NCBI GenBank assembly: GCA_016710885.1
Contig: JADJUC010000010.1
Coordinates: 75,305-139,304 of the forward strand
Source: Candidatus Proximibacter danicus
Lineage (GTDB): Bacteria; Pseudomonadota; Gammaproteobacteria; Burkholderiales; Rhodocyclaceae
Reading direction: 5' to 3'
Length of the DNA: 64,000 nt
A program made the position numbers and the translations under genes. Positions 49,611 through 58,450 of the stretch are shown here, one piece after another (position 1 is the first letter of the stretch; the number at the start of each line of letters is the position of its first letter). The notes below the pieces were generated by a model. It was given only the letters and a program-made list of their open reading frames with translations, was not told the origin of the DNA and ran no database searches.

Positions 49611-49706
49611 ACCACAGAGACACAGAGCCTGTCCTGAGCAAGGTCGAAGGGGCACAGAGAGAAGCGTTTGAATTGGTTTTTCTCTGTGCCTCTGCGTCTC
49701 TGTGGT
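49611..49706. repeat. CACAGAGR inverted-repeat unit between secA and argJ, with nested insertion
   Basis: Left arm CCACAGAGACACAGAG (49612-49627), interrupted, then GGCACAGAGAGAAG; right arm TCTCTGTGCCTCTGCGTCTC then TGTGG (49681-49705). Fills the gap after secA and ends 14 nt before argJ. The left arm is split by an unrelated 23-bp repeat. Confidence 0.9.
49628..49650. repeat. Short dispersed repeat nested in the arm
   Basis: A 23-bp segment beginning CCTGTCCTGAGC and ending GGTCGAAGG sits inside the left arm. Related GTCGAAGG / GTCCTGAGC sequences are dispersed in many bacterial genomes (general knowledge). It reads as a later insertion into the repeat unit. Confidence 0.65.
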
Positions 49707-49719
49707 TAGAGGTTCTTAT

Positions 49720-50958
49720 ATGCCCGTCAATTACGCTACTCCCGCCCCTGAAGCCCTGTTCCCCGTTGCCGGTGTCCGCCTCGGCGTTGCCGAAGCCGGT
49801 ATCCGCAAGGCCAATCGCCGCGATCTGACGCTGATTGCGCTCGATGCCGGCGCCACGGTCGCGGGCGTATTTACCGAGAACCGCTTCTGTGCCGCGCCGG
49901 TGCAGGTCTGCCGCCGCCATCTGTCGGCAGGCAGCGAAATTCGCGCGCTGGTCATCAACACTGGCATCGCCAATGCCGGCACCGGCGAGCCGGGGCTAAA
50001 GGCCGCCGAATTAACCTGTGCTGCCGTCGCGCAGACGCTGGGAATCAATGATGCGCAAGTGCTGCCGTTTTCCACGGGGGTGATCCTTGAGCCGCTGCCG
50101 GTCGAGCGTCTCGTTGCCGGGCTTCCTGCCGTAGCGGCGGATTTGAAGGCCGACAACTGGCATGCCGCCGCGCACGGCATCATGACCACCGACACCATCG
50201 CCAAGGCCGCCTCACGCCGCCTCGAGATCAACGGCAAGACGATCACCATCACCGGCATCTCCAAGGGCGCCGGCATGATCAAGCCGAACATGGCGACCAT
50301 GCTCGGTTACGTCGCTACCGACGCCGGTATCGCGCAGCCGCTGCTGCAGCAACTGGTCAAGGAAGCCGCCGACGAATCGTTCAACTGCATCACTGTCGAT
50401 GGTGATACCTCGACCAACGACTCTTTCATCCTGATTGCCACCGGCCAGTCTGGCGCCCACTTCGCCGACGTTTCTGCCGCAGGCTATGCACCGCTGCGCG
50501 AAGCGGTGATCGGCGTGGCGCGCGAACTGGCACAGGCCATCGTCCGCGACGGTGAAGGCGCCACCAAGTTCATCACCGTTGCCGTCGGTGGCGGCAAGGG
50601 TCGCGAAGAGTGCCGCAAGGTTGGTTACGCCATCGGCCATTCGCCGCTGGTAAAGACCGCCTTCTTCGCCTCCGACCCCAACCTCGGCCGCATCCTTGCC
50701 GCCATCGGTTACGCCGGCATCGCCGATCTGGATGTCGATGGCGTCCGCGTCTGGCTTGCCAGCAACGGTGAAGAAATTCTGGTCGCGGAGCAGGGTGGGC
50801 GCGCCGCCAGCTACCGCGAAGAAGATGGTTCGCGCATCATGAAGGCTGCTGAAATCACGGTGCGGGTTGATTTGGGGCGAGGCGCTGCGGCAGCCAATAT
50901 CTACACCTGCGATTTTTCCTACGATTACGTCAAGATCAACGCAGACTACCGGAGCTGA
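49720..50958 (+). CDS. argJ: Bifunctional ornithine acetyltransferase / N-acetylglutamate synthase
   Basis: A 412-residue self-cleaving enzyme of the cyclic arginine pathway. GISKGAGMIKPNMATMLGYV contains the cleavage site and nucleophilic Thr (ATML, about residue 194). VDGDTSTNDS and the C-terminal CDFSYDYVKINADYRS are family-typical. ATG at 49720 matches the family start MPVNYATP. The upstream repeat may supply the leader. Confidence 0.97.
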   Translation: MPVNYATPAPEALFPVAGVRLGVAEAGIRKANRRDLTLIALDAGATVAGVFTENRFCAAPVQVCRRHLSAGSEIRALVINTGIANAGTGEPGLKAAELTCAAVAQTLGINDAQVLPFSTGVILEPLPVERLVAGLPAVAADLKADNWHAAAHGIMTTDTIAKAASRRLEINGKTITITGISKGAGMIKPNMATMLGYVATDAGIAQPLLQQLVKEAADESFNCITVDGDTSTNDSFILIATGQSGAHFADVSAAGYAPLREAVIGVARELAQAIVRDGEGATKFITVAVGGGKGREECRKVGYAIGHSPLVKTAFFASDPNLGRILAAIGYAGIADLDVDGVRVWLASNGEEILVAEQGGRAASYREEDGSRIMKAAEITVRVDLGRGAAAANIYTCDFSYDYVKINADYRS

Positions 50959-50964
50959 TTGCAT

Positions 50965-52077
50965 ATGACAGATATCCGCAACGACCTGACCCGGACAGTT
51001 CTGGCAGTTGCCTGCATCGCCGGGCTTTTTGGCGTTTCGTTCTGGGTGCTGCGCCCTTTCCTTGGGGCAGCCATTTGGGCAGCGATGCTGGTTGTGGCAA
51101 CCTGGCCGCTACTGCTGCGCCTGGAAAAGATCTTTGGCGGCCGCCGGTCCTTGGCCGTTGCCACGATGACCATTGCCCTCCTGCTGGTGTTGCTGGTGCC
51201 GATGTGGGCAGCGATAGACACCATCGCCGACAATAGCGGGCGCGTTAGCGATTGGGGCAAGGCCTTGGCTGCAGCCGGGGTGCCGCCTCCGCCCGAGTTT
51301 GTCGCGAAAGTGCCATTTGTCGGTGAAAAGATCGCCAATTACTGGGCCGACCTTTCCGCCAGCGGCGCGGAGGGAGTTGTTGCCCGTCTCTCGCCCTATG
51401 CGACGGCCATCGGCAAGTGGATCGTTGCCGAGGCTGGAAGTGTCGGTTTCGTGTTTATTCAATTCCTGCTTGTCGTGGTGCTGGCGGCCGTTATGTACGC
51501 CAATGGAGAAGCTGCAGCGGGCAAGCTGCGGCGCTTCGGCCTCCGCCTTGCCGGCGAGCGTGGTGAAAATTCGGTCATCCTTGCCGGGCAGGCGATTCGT
51601 GGTGTGGCCCTTGGTGTCGGCGTCACAGCCATCGTGCAGTCCACGCTGGGAGGCATCGGCCTCGCCGTTGCCGGTGTGCCTTTTGCCGGCTTTCTCACGG
51701 CCCTGATGCTGATGTTCTGCATCGCCCAGATCGGGCCGGGGCTAATCCTTTTTCCGGCTGTCGGCTGGATGTACTGGAGCGGCGACACCACCTGGGCGAC
51801 CGTGCTGTTGGTCTGGAGCGTGTTCGTGACTACGCTCGACAACTTCTTGCGTCCCTTCCTGATCAAGCAGGGGGCGGACCTTCCCTTGCTGCTGATCTTC
51901 GCCGGCGTCATCGGCGGCATGCTCAGCTTCGGGCTGATCGGCATCTTCATTGGCCCGGTGGTGTTAGCGGTCACTTACACCTTGCTTGAAGCCTGGATCG
52001 AAGACGCCTTGGGCAAGGCCGAGGAAAAAGAAAAGACCGAGGAAAAGACCGAGGAAAAGGCCGAAGCTTCGACCTGA
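50965..52077 (+). CDS. AI-2E family transporter (PerM/YdiK-like)
   Basis: A 370-residue membrane protein with about eight helices in the AI-2E (PF01594) pattern, including LGGIGLAVAGVPFAGFLTALM and FIGPVVLAVTYTLLEAWI. Substrate unclear; members include exporters and Na+/H+ antiporters. The C-terminus is a low-complexity Lys/Glu tail built from KTEEK repeats. Start ATG at 50965. Confidence 0.88.
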   Translation: MTDIRNDLTRTVLAVACIAGLFGVSFWVLRPFLGAAIWAAMLVVATWPLLLRLEKIFGGRRSLAVATMTIALLLVLLVPMWAAIDTIADNSGRVSDWGKALAAAGVPPPPEFVAKVPFVGEKIANYWADLSASGAEGVVARLSPYATAIGKWIVAEAGSVGFVFIQFLLVVVLAAVMYANGEAAAGKLRRFGLRLAGERGENSVILAGQAIRGVALGVGVTAIVQSTLGGIGLAVAGVPFAGFLTALMLMFCIAQIGPGLILFPAVGWMYWSGDTTWATVLLVWSVFVTTLDNFLRPFLIKQGADLPLLLIFAGVIGGMLSFGLIGIFIGPVVLAVTYTLLEAWIEDALGKAEEKEKTEEKTEEKAEAST

Positions 52078-52670
52078 TCAGATCTTCTTCAGCCGAATCA
52101 ACCTGAACCAGCCGGACGCAAGTGCCGGCTGGTTGCTTTCAAGGGTTAGCGTTGGCGTGTGCGCCAGTACTTCCTCGAACACCACATCCAGCCTTGTTGC
52201 AACGTGGCGTATCGCGGGGCTGAGTAGTCGCCGCAGCAAGGCCGGCTGATCTGGCTGAAGGAATTTGTCGAAGATGAGCACCGAGCCCCCTGGTCGCAGG
52301 ACACGGGCTACTTCGGCAAGGCAGTCATGTGGGTTCGGCACAACAGCCAGGATCAGATGCAGCACCGCATGGTCGAAACTTCCTGCGGCAAAGGGCAGGC
52401 GCATCGCATCGCCCTGAACGGCATGGAAATCGACGCTCTGGCGGCGCGGCAGAGCGCGGCGAAGCATCCCGGCAGTCAGATCAATGCCGACGTAGTGGTG
52501 CTGCGGCGGCAGTAGTGGCAGGTCCAGCCCGGTACCAATACCGTCGATCAGCACCCGGCCAGGGGATTGAGGCAGCGCAGCCAGGCTGGCACGGCGAGCT
52601 CCGCGCGTTGCCCTGTCGATCACCGTGTCGTAGAAGGGGCGATCAGCGCGTAGGAATGTTTCAGGGTCAA
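52078..52670 (-). CDS. Class I SAM methyltransferase (frameshifted near the N-terminus as read)
   Basis: About 197 residues after repair. Motif I DGIGTGLDLPLL, GDAMRLPFAAGSFDHAVLHL and EVARVLRPGGSVLIFDKFL define a UbiE/PmtA-like enzyme; the substrate may be a phospholipid or quinone. The typical opening LTLKHSYALIAP is encoded just upstream (TTG at 52668-52670) but in another frame from FYDTVIDRATRGARR. One missing base in the GGGG run at 52636-52639 explains this. Confidence 0.8.
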
Positions 52671-52693
52671 GGCCGGCTCACGACCGTGGTCCG

Positions 52694-53077
52694 TCAGTGC
52701 AACACGCGTGGAACAGCCAGCGTGAATTCGGGGATGTCGGCCTCGAAGTGCGTACCGTCCTCGGCAATCATCTGGTAGGTGCCGCGCATCGTGCCCACCG
52801 GGGTCGGCAGGGCGCAGCCGCTGGTGTATTGGAAGCTTTCACCTGGCTGCAGCAGCGGCTGGTGGCCGACAACGCCGAGTCCGCGCACTTCCTGAGTCTC
52901 TTCTTCGGCGTCGGTGATCACCCAGTGCCGTGAGACGAGTTGCGCCGGAACGCTGCCGGTGTTGCGAATGGTCATGGTGTAGGCGAACACGTAATGATCG
53001 TTTTCGGGGTCGGACTGGTCAGCGATGAATTCGGGGGCGGAGGTGACCGCGATAGCGTATTTTTTATCGGTGCTCAT
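52694..53077 (-). CDS. apaG: ApaG (Co2+/Mg2+ efflux-associated) protein
   Basis: A 127-residue immunoglobulin-like fold protein of uncertain molecular role, linked genetically to ion resistance. YVFAYTMTIRNTGSVPAQLV, SRHWVITDAEEETQEVRGLG and GVVGHQPLLQPGESFQYTSG are hallmark. ATG at 53075-53077 fits the family start. Divergent from rpe. Confidence 0.95.
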   Translation of the reverse strand: MSTDKKYAIAVTSAPEFIADQSDPENDHYVFAYTMTIRNTGSVPAQLVSRHWVITDAEEETQEVRGLGVVGHQPLLQPGESFQYTSGCALPTPVGTMRGTYQMIAEDGTHFEADIPEFTLAVPRVLH

Positions 53078-53216
53078 TGTCGGGGCGAGGTGTCGTAGGG
53101 CTGCGTTGACGAAGATATGCCGGGCATTGCACATGAAATGTCAGAGTAAGACAAGCAGGCGCTTGCCGGGTTCTTGGTAGAATCGCATTTTCTCTCCTCG
53201 CACGGGTACCGCCACC

Positions 53217-53907
53217 ATGCATGTCATTGCCCCCAGCATCCTTTCGGCCAACTTCGCCAAGCTCGGCGAGGAAGTGCAGAACGTCATCGCCTCCGGTGCC
53301 GACTGGATCCACTTCGACGTGATGGACAACCACTATGTGCCGAACCTGACCATCGGCCCGCTGGTCTGCGAGGCGATCCGCCCGTGCACCACAGGCGCCG
53401 ATCGACGTGCACCTGATGGTCAAGCCGGTCGATCGCATCGTGCCGGACTTCGCCAAGGCCGGCGCCAACATCATCACCTTCCACCCGGAAGGCTCTGAGC
53501 ATGTGGACCGCACACTCGGGCTGATCCGCGACAGCGGCTGCCAGGCGGGGCTCGTCTTCAACCCGGCGACGCCGCTCGACTACATGGACTGGGTCATGGA
53601 CAAGCTCGACGTGGTGCTGCTGATGAGCGTCAACCCTGGCTTCGGCGGGCAGTCCTTCATCCCGGCGACGCTCGATAAACTCAAGGCCGCGCGGGCGAAG
53701 ATCGACGCCTACACTGAACGCACCGGCCGTCGCATTCGGCTGGAGGTCGATGGCGGCGTCAAGGTCGATAACATCGCCGAGATCGCCCGTGCCGGTGCCG
53801 ATGCCTTCGTCGCGGGTTCAGCGGTTTATGGGGCGGGGAAGGACACGGACGTCAACCGCTACAACTCGGTAATTGCCGCGCTGCGTGCTGAATTGGCAAA
53901 AGCATGA
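53217..53907 (+). CDS. rpe: Ribulose-phosphate 3-epimerase (frameshifted as read)
   Basis: Interconverts ribulose 5-phosphate and xylulose 5-phosphate. APSILSANFAKLGEEV and WIHFDVMDNHYVPNLTIGP are in the first frame; HLMVKPVDRIVPDFAKAG, MSVNPGFGGQSF and EVDGGVKVDNI are in the second. The break lies at 53391-53396: removing one base (for instance one G of GG) gives the expected CTTAPIDVHLMV. Probable sequence error. Confidence 0.94.
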
Positions 53908-53908
53908 A

Positions 53909-54001
53909 AACCCTTCACCACAGAGGCACAGAGACACAGAGGAAAACCGCTTTGTCGAATTCTCCGTGTTTTTCTCTGTGCCTCTGTGTCTCTGTGGTTA
54001 C
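53909..54001. repeat. CACAGAGR inverted-repeat unit between rpe and gph
   Basis: Left arm CCACAGAGGCACAGAGACAC then AGAGG (53918-53942); right arm CTCTGTGCCTCTGTGTCTCT then GTGG (about 53974-53997); about 30-nt loop. The unit begins right after the rpe stop and its right arm ends directly at the gph ATG. Confidence 0.92.
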
Positions 54002-54700
54002 ATGGTTGTAAAGTCCGTCACCTTCGACCTCGACGGCACGCTGCTCGATACCATCGCCGATCTCGCCGCAGCCTGCGATGCGATGATGATCGAGCTGGGC
54101 TATCCGCCGCATGGCGTTGAAAAAGTCCGTCGATTTGTTGGCAAGGGCATGGGTGTACTGGTCGAGCGCTGTCTGACGACGCCCGCTGGCCGGCCGAACG
54201 CTGCGCTTCTGGCGCTCGGAATAGCCTCTTTCCGCCGCCATTACACTGAGTTCAATGGCCGTGCTGCAGCCGAATATGCCGGCGTGCGCGAAGGGCTAGA
54301 AGCCTTTCGTTCCCTTGGCCTGCCCTTGGGGGTGGTCACCAACAAGCCGACTGCATTTACCGGGCCGCTGCTTGAGCGCGCAGGGTTGTCCGACTTTTTT
54401 CTCGTATCGGTATCCGGCGACACCACGGCCAACAAGAAACCGCATCCGGAACCCATTCTGCATGCCTGCACCCTTCTCGGCGTTCGCCCGGAGGAAAACC
54501 TGCACATCGGCGACTCAGATAACGATCTGCTGGCCGCACGGGCTGCGGGCTGCCTCGCCTTTGCAGTGCCTTACGGTTACACCGAGGCAGGGCCGGTGCA
54601 GTGTATGGACAGGGCCAACTGCGATGCGCTAGTATCCACCCTGCTCGACGCCGCGCACCGCGTGGCCGGCATCAACAAGAAAAGCCGCCATACATCGTGA
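54002..54700 (+). CDS. gph: Phosphoglycolate phosphatase
   Basis: A 232-residue HAD-family phosphatase removing 2-phosphoglycolate. VTFDLDGTLLDTIADLA (nucleophile Asp), VVTNKP, KPHPEPILHAC and HIGDSDNDLLAARAAG are the four HAD motifs. The ATG touches the preceding repeat. The TGA overlaps the GTG of a Trp-rich leader ORF. The order rpe-gph-trpE is usual in betaproteobacteria. Confidence 0.95.
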   Translation: MVVKSVTFDLDGTLLDTIADLAAACDAMMIELGYPPHGVEKVRRFVGKGMGVLVERCLTTPAGRPNAALLALGIASFRRHYTEFNGRAAAEYAGVREGLEAFRSLGLPLGVVTNKPTAFTGPLLERAGLSDFFLVSVSGDTTANKKPHPEPILHACTLLGVRPEENLHIGDSDNDLLAARAAGCLAFAVPYGYTEAGPVQCMDRANCDALVSTLLDAAHRVAGINKKSRHTS

Positions 54701-54780
54701 CCCGCAAGCCTTTTGTTATCTGGACGGAAATTGCCTCCGGCGCCTGGCGCCGCGAGTGGTGGCGTTCGCGCCAACACTGA
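54697..54780 (+). CDS. trpL: Candidate trp leader peptide
   Basis: A 27-residue ORF (GTG start, overlapping the gph stop) with four Trp codons: 54721, 54745 and the tandem pair at 54757-54762. The Trp pair lies in a hairpin (54756-54777, nine pairs with one mismatch, UUCG loop), and alternative pairings follow (GTCCG/CGGAC at 54788-54807; CCGGGG/CCCCGG at 54797-54826). No U-run is seen, so an intrinsic attenuator is not proven. Trp-dependent control of trpE is inferred. Confidence 0.5.
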   Translation: MTRKPFVIWTEIASGAWRREWWRSRQH

Positions 54781-54860
54781 CCCTTCCGTCCGTCACCGGG
54801 GGCGGACAAGAACAATGAATCCCCGGAACGAATAACGAAAAAATATCGCTTGAGGGCATC

Positions 54861-56348
54861 ATGACCGAAACCGAATTCAACGCGCTTGCCGCGCAGGGCT
54901 ACAACCGTATCCCCGTCACGCTCGAGACCTTTGCCGATCTCGACACCCCGCTGTCCATCTACCTGAAGCTCGCAGACACGCCGTATTCCTACCTGCTGGA
55001 ATCGGTGCAGGGCGGCGAACGCTTCGGTCGCTACTCCTTCATCGGTATCTCTGCCCAGACGCGCATCGCCGTCTATGGCCACCAGGTGCTGGTGCTGACC
55101 GGCCAGCGCATCTCCGAGCGCGAGGACGACACCAACCCGCTCGACTTCATCGAGAAATTCATGACGCGCTTCCGTGCTGCGCCCGCGTCCAATCTGCCGC
55201 GCTTCTGCGGTGGTCTGGTCGGTGCCTTCGGCTACGACACCGTGCGTTACGTCGAGACGAAACTCACGCGCACCCAGAAGCCGGGCGATCTCGGCACGCC
55301 GGACATCCTGCTGTTCCTGTCGGAAGAACTGGCGGTCGTGGACAACCTCTCCGGCAAGCTGACGCTGATGGTCTACGCCGAGCCGGGTGTGCCCAGTGCT
55401 TACCAGAAGGCACAGGCAAGGCTGAAAGAGCTGCTGGCCAAGCTGCGCGCACCGGTGAAGATTCCGGCCGAGTCGCAACGCCTTCACAGCCGGCAGTTTC
55501 AGTCTTTGGCGAAGCGGCATTCAAGAAAGCCGTGGGCCGGGCCAAGCAATACATCAAGGACGGCGACATCATGCAGGTAGTGCTGTCGCAGCGCATGACC
55601 AAGCCGTTCACGGCCAGCCCGATGGCGCTCTACCGCGCGCTGCGCACGCTCAACCCGTCGCCCTACATGTTCTATTTCGACTGCGACGATTTCCACATCG
55701 TCGGCGCCTCGCCGGAAATCCTGGTGCGCCTCGAGCACGAAAATGGCGAAAGGCGTAGTGACGGTGCGCCCGATCGCCGGTACCCGCCGCCGCGGCGCCT
55801 CGCACGAAGAGGATGCGGCGCTGGCTGTGGAGTTGCTGGCCGACCAGAAGGAGCGCGCCGAGCATGTGCAGCTGCTCGACCTCGGCCGCAACGATGTCGG
55901 TCGCGTCGCCCAGACTGGCTCGGTCAAGGTCACCGAGAACATGATGATCGAGCGCTACTCGCACGTGATGCACATCGTCTCCAACGTCGAAGGCAAGCTG
56001 CAGCAGGGGCTGAACGCGCTGGATGTGCTCAAGGCGACGATGCCCGCCGGCACGCTCTCCGGTGCGCCCAAGGTGCGGGCGATGGAAATCATCGACGAAC
56101 TGGAACCGGTCAAGCGCGGCATCTACGGTGGCGCCATCGGCTATCTCGGCTTCAACGGCGACATGGATCTCGCCATTGCCATCCGCACCGCCGTGCTCAA
56201 GGACGGTCATCTGCATGTTCAAGCTGGCGCCGGCATCGTTGCCGATTCCGACGCCAATGCCGAATGGACAGAAACCCAGAGCAAAGCCCGCGCCGTGCTG
56301 CGTGCGGCAGAAATGGCCGAGCACGGGCTGGACACGCGCGCGGACTGA
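54861..56348 (+). CDS. trpE: Anthranilate synthase component I (two frameshifts as read)
   Basis: Converts chorismate to anthranilate with TrpG. N-terminal regulatory half: YSYLLESVQGGERFGRYSFI. Catalytic half: KQYIKDGDIMQVVLSQRM, PYMFYFDCDDFHIVGASPEI, VRPIAGTRRRG, LLDLGRNDVGRV and GTLSGAPKVRAMEII. The frame breaks near 55476 (one base missing; AESPTPSQP restores) and near 55745-55752 (one extra base). Both halves are otherwise intact, so sequence errors are likely. It ends just before the GxxExxY element. Confidence 0.93.
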
Positions 56349-56788
56349 AAACCATGAACCACAGAGACACAGAGACACAGAGAGATTCGTTAACCGAGGA
56401 GATTATCGGTGCAGCGATCGAGGTGCATCGTGCTCTGGGGCCCGGTCTGCTTGAATCTGCGTATCAGGAATGTTTGTGTGCCGAGCTTGGTTTACGTGAT
56501 TTGCGCTTTGTCAGCCAGCTGGTTTTGCCGGTCGAGTACAAAGGGTTGCATGTGGATGCTGGTTACCGCCTTGATCTGGTTGTTGCCGATAAGGTGGTTG
56601 TCGAGCTGAAGGCGGTCGAGCGCCTGCTGCCATTGCATGAAGCCCAATTGCTCACCTATCTGAGGCTCGGCGGATACTCGACAGGGCTGCTCCTTAACTT
56701 CAACGTGCCCGTGCTTAAGGACGGCATCCGAAGGATGAAACTATGAAGATTTTCTCTGTGTCTCTGTGCCTCTGTGGTGAAGGGTTTT
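56349..56788 (+). mobile_element. GxxExxY element between trpE and trpG
   Basis: About 440 bp: left arm CCACAGAGACACAGAGACAC then AGAGAG (56359-56384), a nuclease gene, and right arm CTCTGTGTCTCTGTGCCTCT then GTGG (about 56754-56777). It fits exactly between the trpE stop and the trpG start. The same arms without a gene recur at four other gene junctions in the window. Mobility is inferred from this pattern. Confidence 0.7.
56354..56746 (+). CDS. GxxExxY protein, PD-(D/E)xK nuclease fold
   Basis: A 130-residue protein. G31-L-L-E34-S-A-Y37 is the name-giving motif. D74 in YRLDLV and E84-x-K86 in VVELKAVE form the PD-(D/E)xK nuclease centre; Q98 and Y102 in EAQLLTYL follow. Residues 1-11 (MNHRDTETQRD) are encoded by the repeat arm itself, and the stop codon lies directly before the other arm. 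The substrate is unknown; the repeats that bracket the gene are the natural candidate. Confidence 0.88.
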   Translation: MNHRDTETQRDSLTEEIIGAAIEVHRALGPGLLESAYQECLCAELGLRDLRFVSQLVLPVEYKGLHVDAGYRLDLVVADKVVVELKAVERLLPLHEAQLLTYLRLGGYSTGLLLNFNVPVLKDGIRRMKL

Positions 56789-56793
56789 AAATC

Positions 56794-58407
56794 ATGCTGC
56801 TGATGATCGACAATTACGATTCCTTCACCTACAACATCGTCCAGTATTTCGGCGAGCTGGGGCAGGAGGTGAAGGTCTTTCGCAACGACGCGATTTCGAT
56901 TGCCGAGATCGCTCGCCTGAACCCAAAATATCTGGTGATTTCTCCCGGCCCCTGTGCGCCAGCGCAGGCTGGCATTTCGCTGGCGGCGATTCGTGAATTT
57001 GCCGGCAAGATCCCGTTACTCGGCGTCTGCCTTGGCCACCAGTCCATCGGTGAAGCCTTCGGCGGCCGCATTGTGCACGCCAAGCAGCTGATGCACGGCA
57101 AGGTGTCGCCGGTGCATCACAAGGACATCGGCGTCTTCAAGGGCTTGCCCAACCCGCTGACCTGCACGCGCTACCACTCGCTGGCGATCGAGCGCGAGTC
57201 GCTGCCCGATTGCCTCGACATCACCGCCTGGACCGACGACGGCGAGATCATGGGCGTGCGCCACAAGACGCTGGCCGTCGAGGGTGTGCAGTTCCACCCC
57301 GAATCGATCCTGACCGAGCGCGGTCACGACATGCTGAAGAACTTCCTCGAGGAGCACGCGATGAGCCAAGAAGGTCACCAATTCAAACCGCAAGAAGCCC
57401 TGCAACGCGTCATCGAGCATCGGGAGATTTTCCACGACGAGATGGTTTCGCTGATGCGCCAGATCATGGGCGGCGAGGTTTCGCCGGTGCTCATCGCGGC
57501 GATCATCACTGGCCTGCGCGTGAAGAAGGAAACGATCGGCGAGATCGCCGCAGCCGCTTCGGTGATGCGCGAGCTATCCACCAAGGTGGCGGTGAAGGAC
57601 GGTGCTCGTCTCGTCGATACCTGCGGCACCGGCGGCGATGGCGCACACACCTTCAATATTTCGACTGCCGCGATGTTCGTTGCCGCCGCTGCCGGTGCGC
57701 GTATCGCCAAACATGGTGGCCGCTCGGTCTCCTCGCAGTCGGGCAGTGCCGATGTGCTGGAAGCACTCGGCGCCAACATCAACCTGACGCCGGAGCAGGT
57801 CTCCACCTGCATCGACGAAACCGGCCTTGGCTTCATGTTCGCCCCGAACCACCACAGCGCCATGAAGCATGCCGCCCCGGTGCGTCGCGAACTGGGTATC
57901 CGCACCCTCTTCAACATCCTCGGCCCGCTGACCAACCCGGCCAATGCGCCCTATCAGGTGATGGGCGTCTTCCACCCCGATCTCGTCGGCATCCAGGTGC
58001 GCGTATTGCAGCGCCTCGGCAGCAAGCGGGCACTCACCGTCTTCGGTCGCGAAGGGCTGGATGAAATCTCCATTTCCGGCGAAACCTTTGTTGGCGAACT
58101 GAAGGACGGTCGTGTTGAGGAATATGCCGTGCATCCGGAGCGGTTCAACCTCGCCGTGCATGACCCGAAGGTTCTCCGTGTCGGCAACATCGAAGAGTCA
58201 AAAGCCATGCTCCTCGGCGCACTGGAAAACAAGCTGGGCGCCCCGCGCGACATCGTGGCGCTGAATGCCGGCGCCAGCCTGTATGTGTCCGGCGTTGCCG
58301 AAACATTGGCCGATGGCGTCGATCTGGCTTTCGACACCATCGCCTCGGGGGCTGCGCGCGCCAGGGTTGAGGCGTTCGTGCGCTTCACGCAAGGCTTTTC
58401 GGGGTAA
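56794..58407 (+). CDS. trpGD: Anthranilate synthase component II / anthranilate phosphoribosyltransferase in one frame
   Basis: Residues 1-189 are TrpG (glutamine amidotransferase: GVCLGHQSIGEAFGG with the nucleophilic Cys, VQFHPESI with the catalytic His). Residues 190-537 are TrpD (CGTGGDGAHTFNIST, KHGGRSVSSQSGSADVLE). TrpD would start at ATG 57361. In related bacteria the two are normally separate and overlap as ATGA. Here TGA at 57362-57364 lies just out of frame, so a one-base error could have fused two genes; a true fusion as in enterics is the alternative. The ribosome site GAAGGG comes from the upstream repeat arm. Confidence 0.92.
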   Translation: MLLMIDNYDSFTYNIVQYFGELGQEVKVFRNDAISIAEIARLNPKYLVISPGPCAPAQAGISLAAIREFAGKIPLLGVCLGHQSIGEAFGGRIVHAKQLMHGKVSPVHHKDIGVFKGLPNPLTCTRYHSLAIERESLPDCLDITAWTDDGEIMGVRHKTLAVEGVQFHPESILTERGHDMLKNFLEEHAMSQEGHQFKPQEALQRVIEHREIFHDEMVSLMRQIMGGEVSPVLIAAIITGLRVKKETIGEIAAAASVMRELSTKVAVKDGARLVDTCGTGGDGAHTFNISTAAMFVAAAAGARIAKHGGRSVSSQSGSADVLEALGANINLTPEQVSTCIDETGLGFMFAPNHHSAMKHAAPVRRELGIRTLFNILGPLTNPANAPYQVMGVFHPDLVGIQVRVLQRLGSKRALTVFGREGLDEISISGETFVGELKDGRVEEYAVHPERFNLAVHDPKVLRVGNIEESKAMLLGALENKLGAPRDIVALNAGASLYVSGVAETLADGVDLAFDTIASGAARARVEAFVRFTQGFSG

Positions 58408-58450
58408 CCGATGCCGCATCGGGAGCTAAAACTATCCTTGTGATAAAGCT

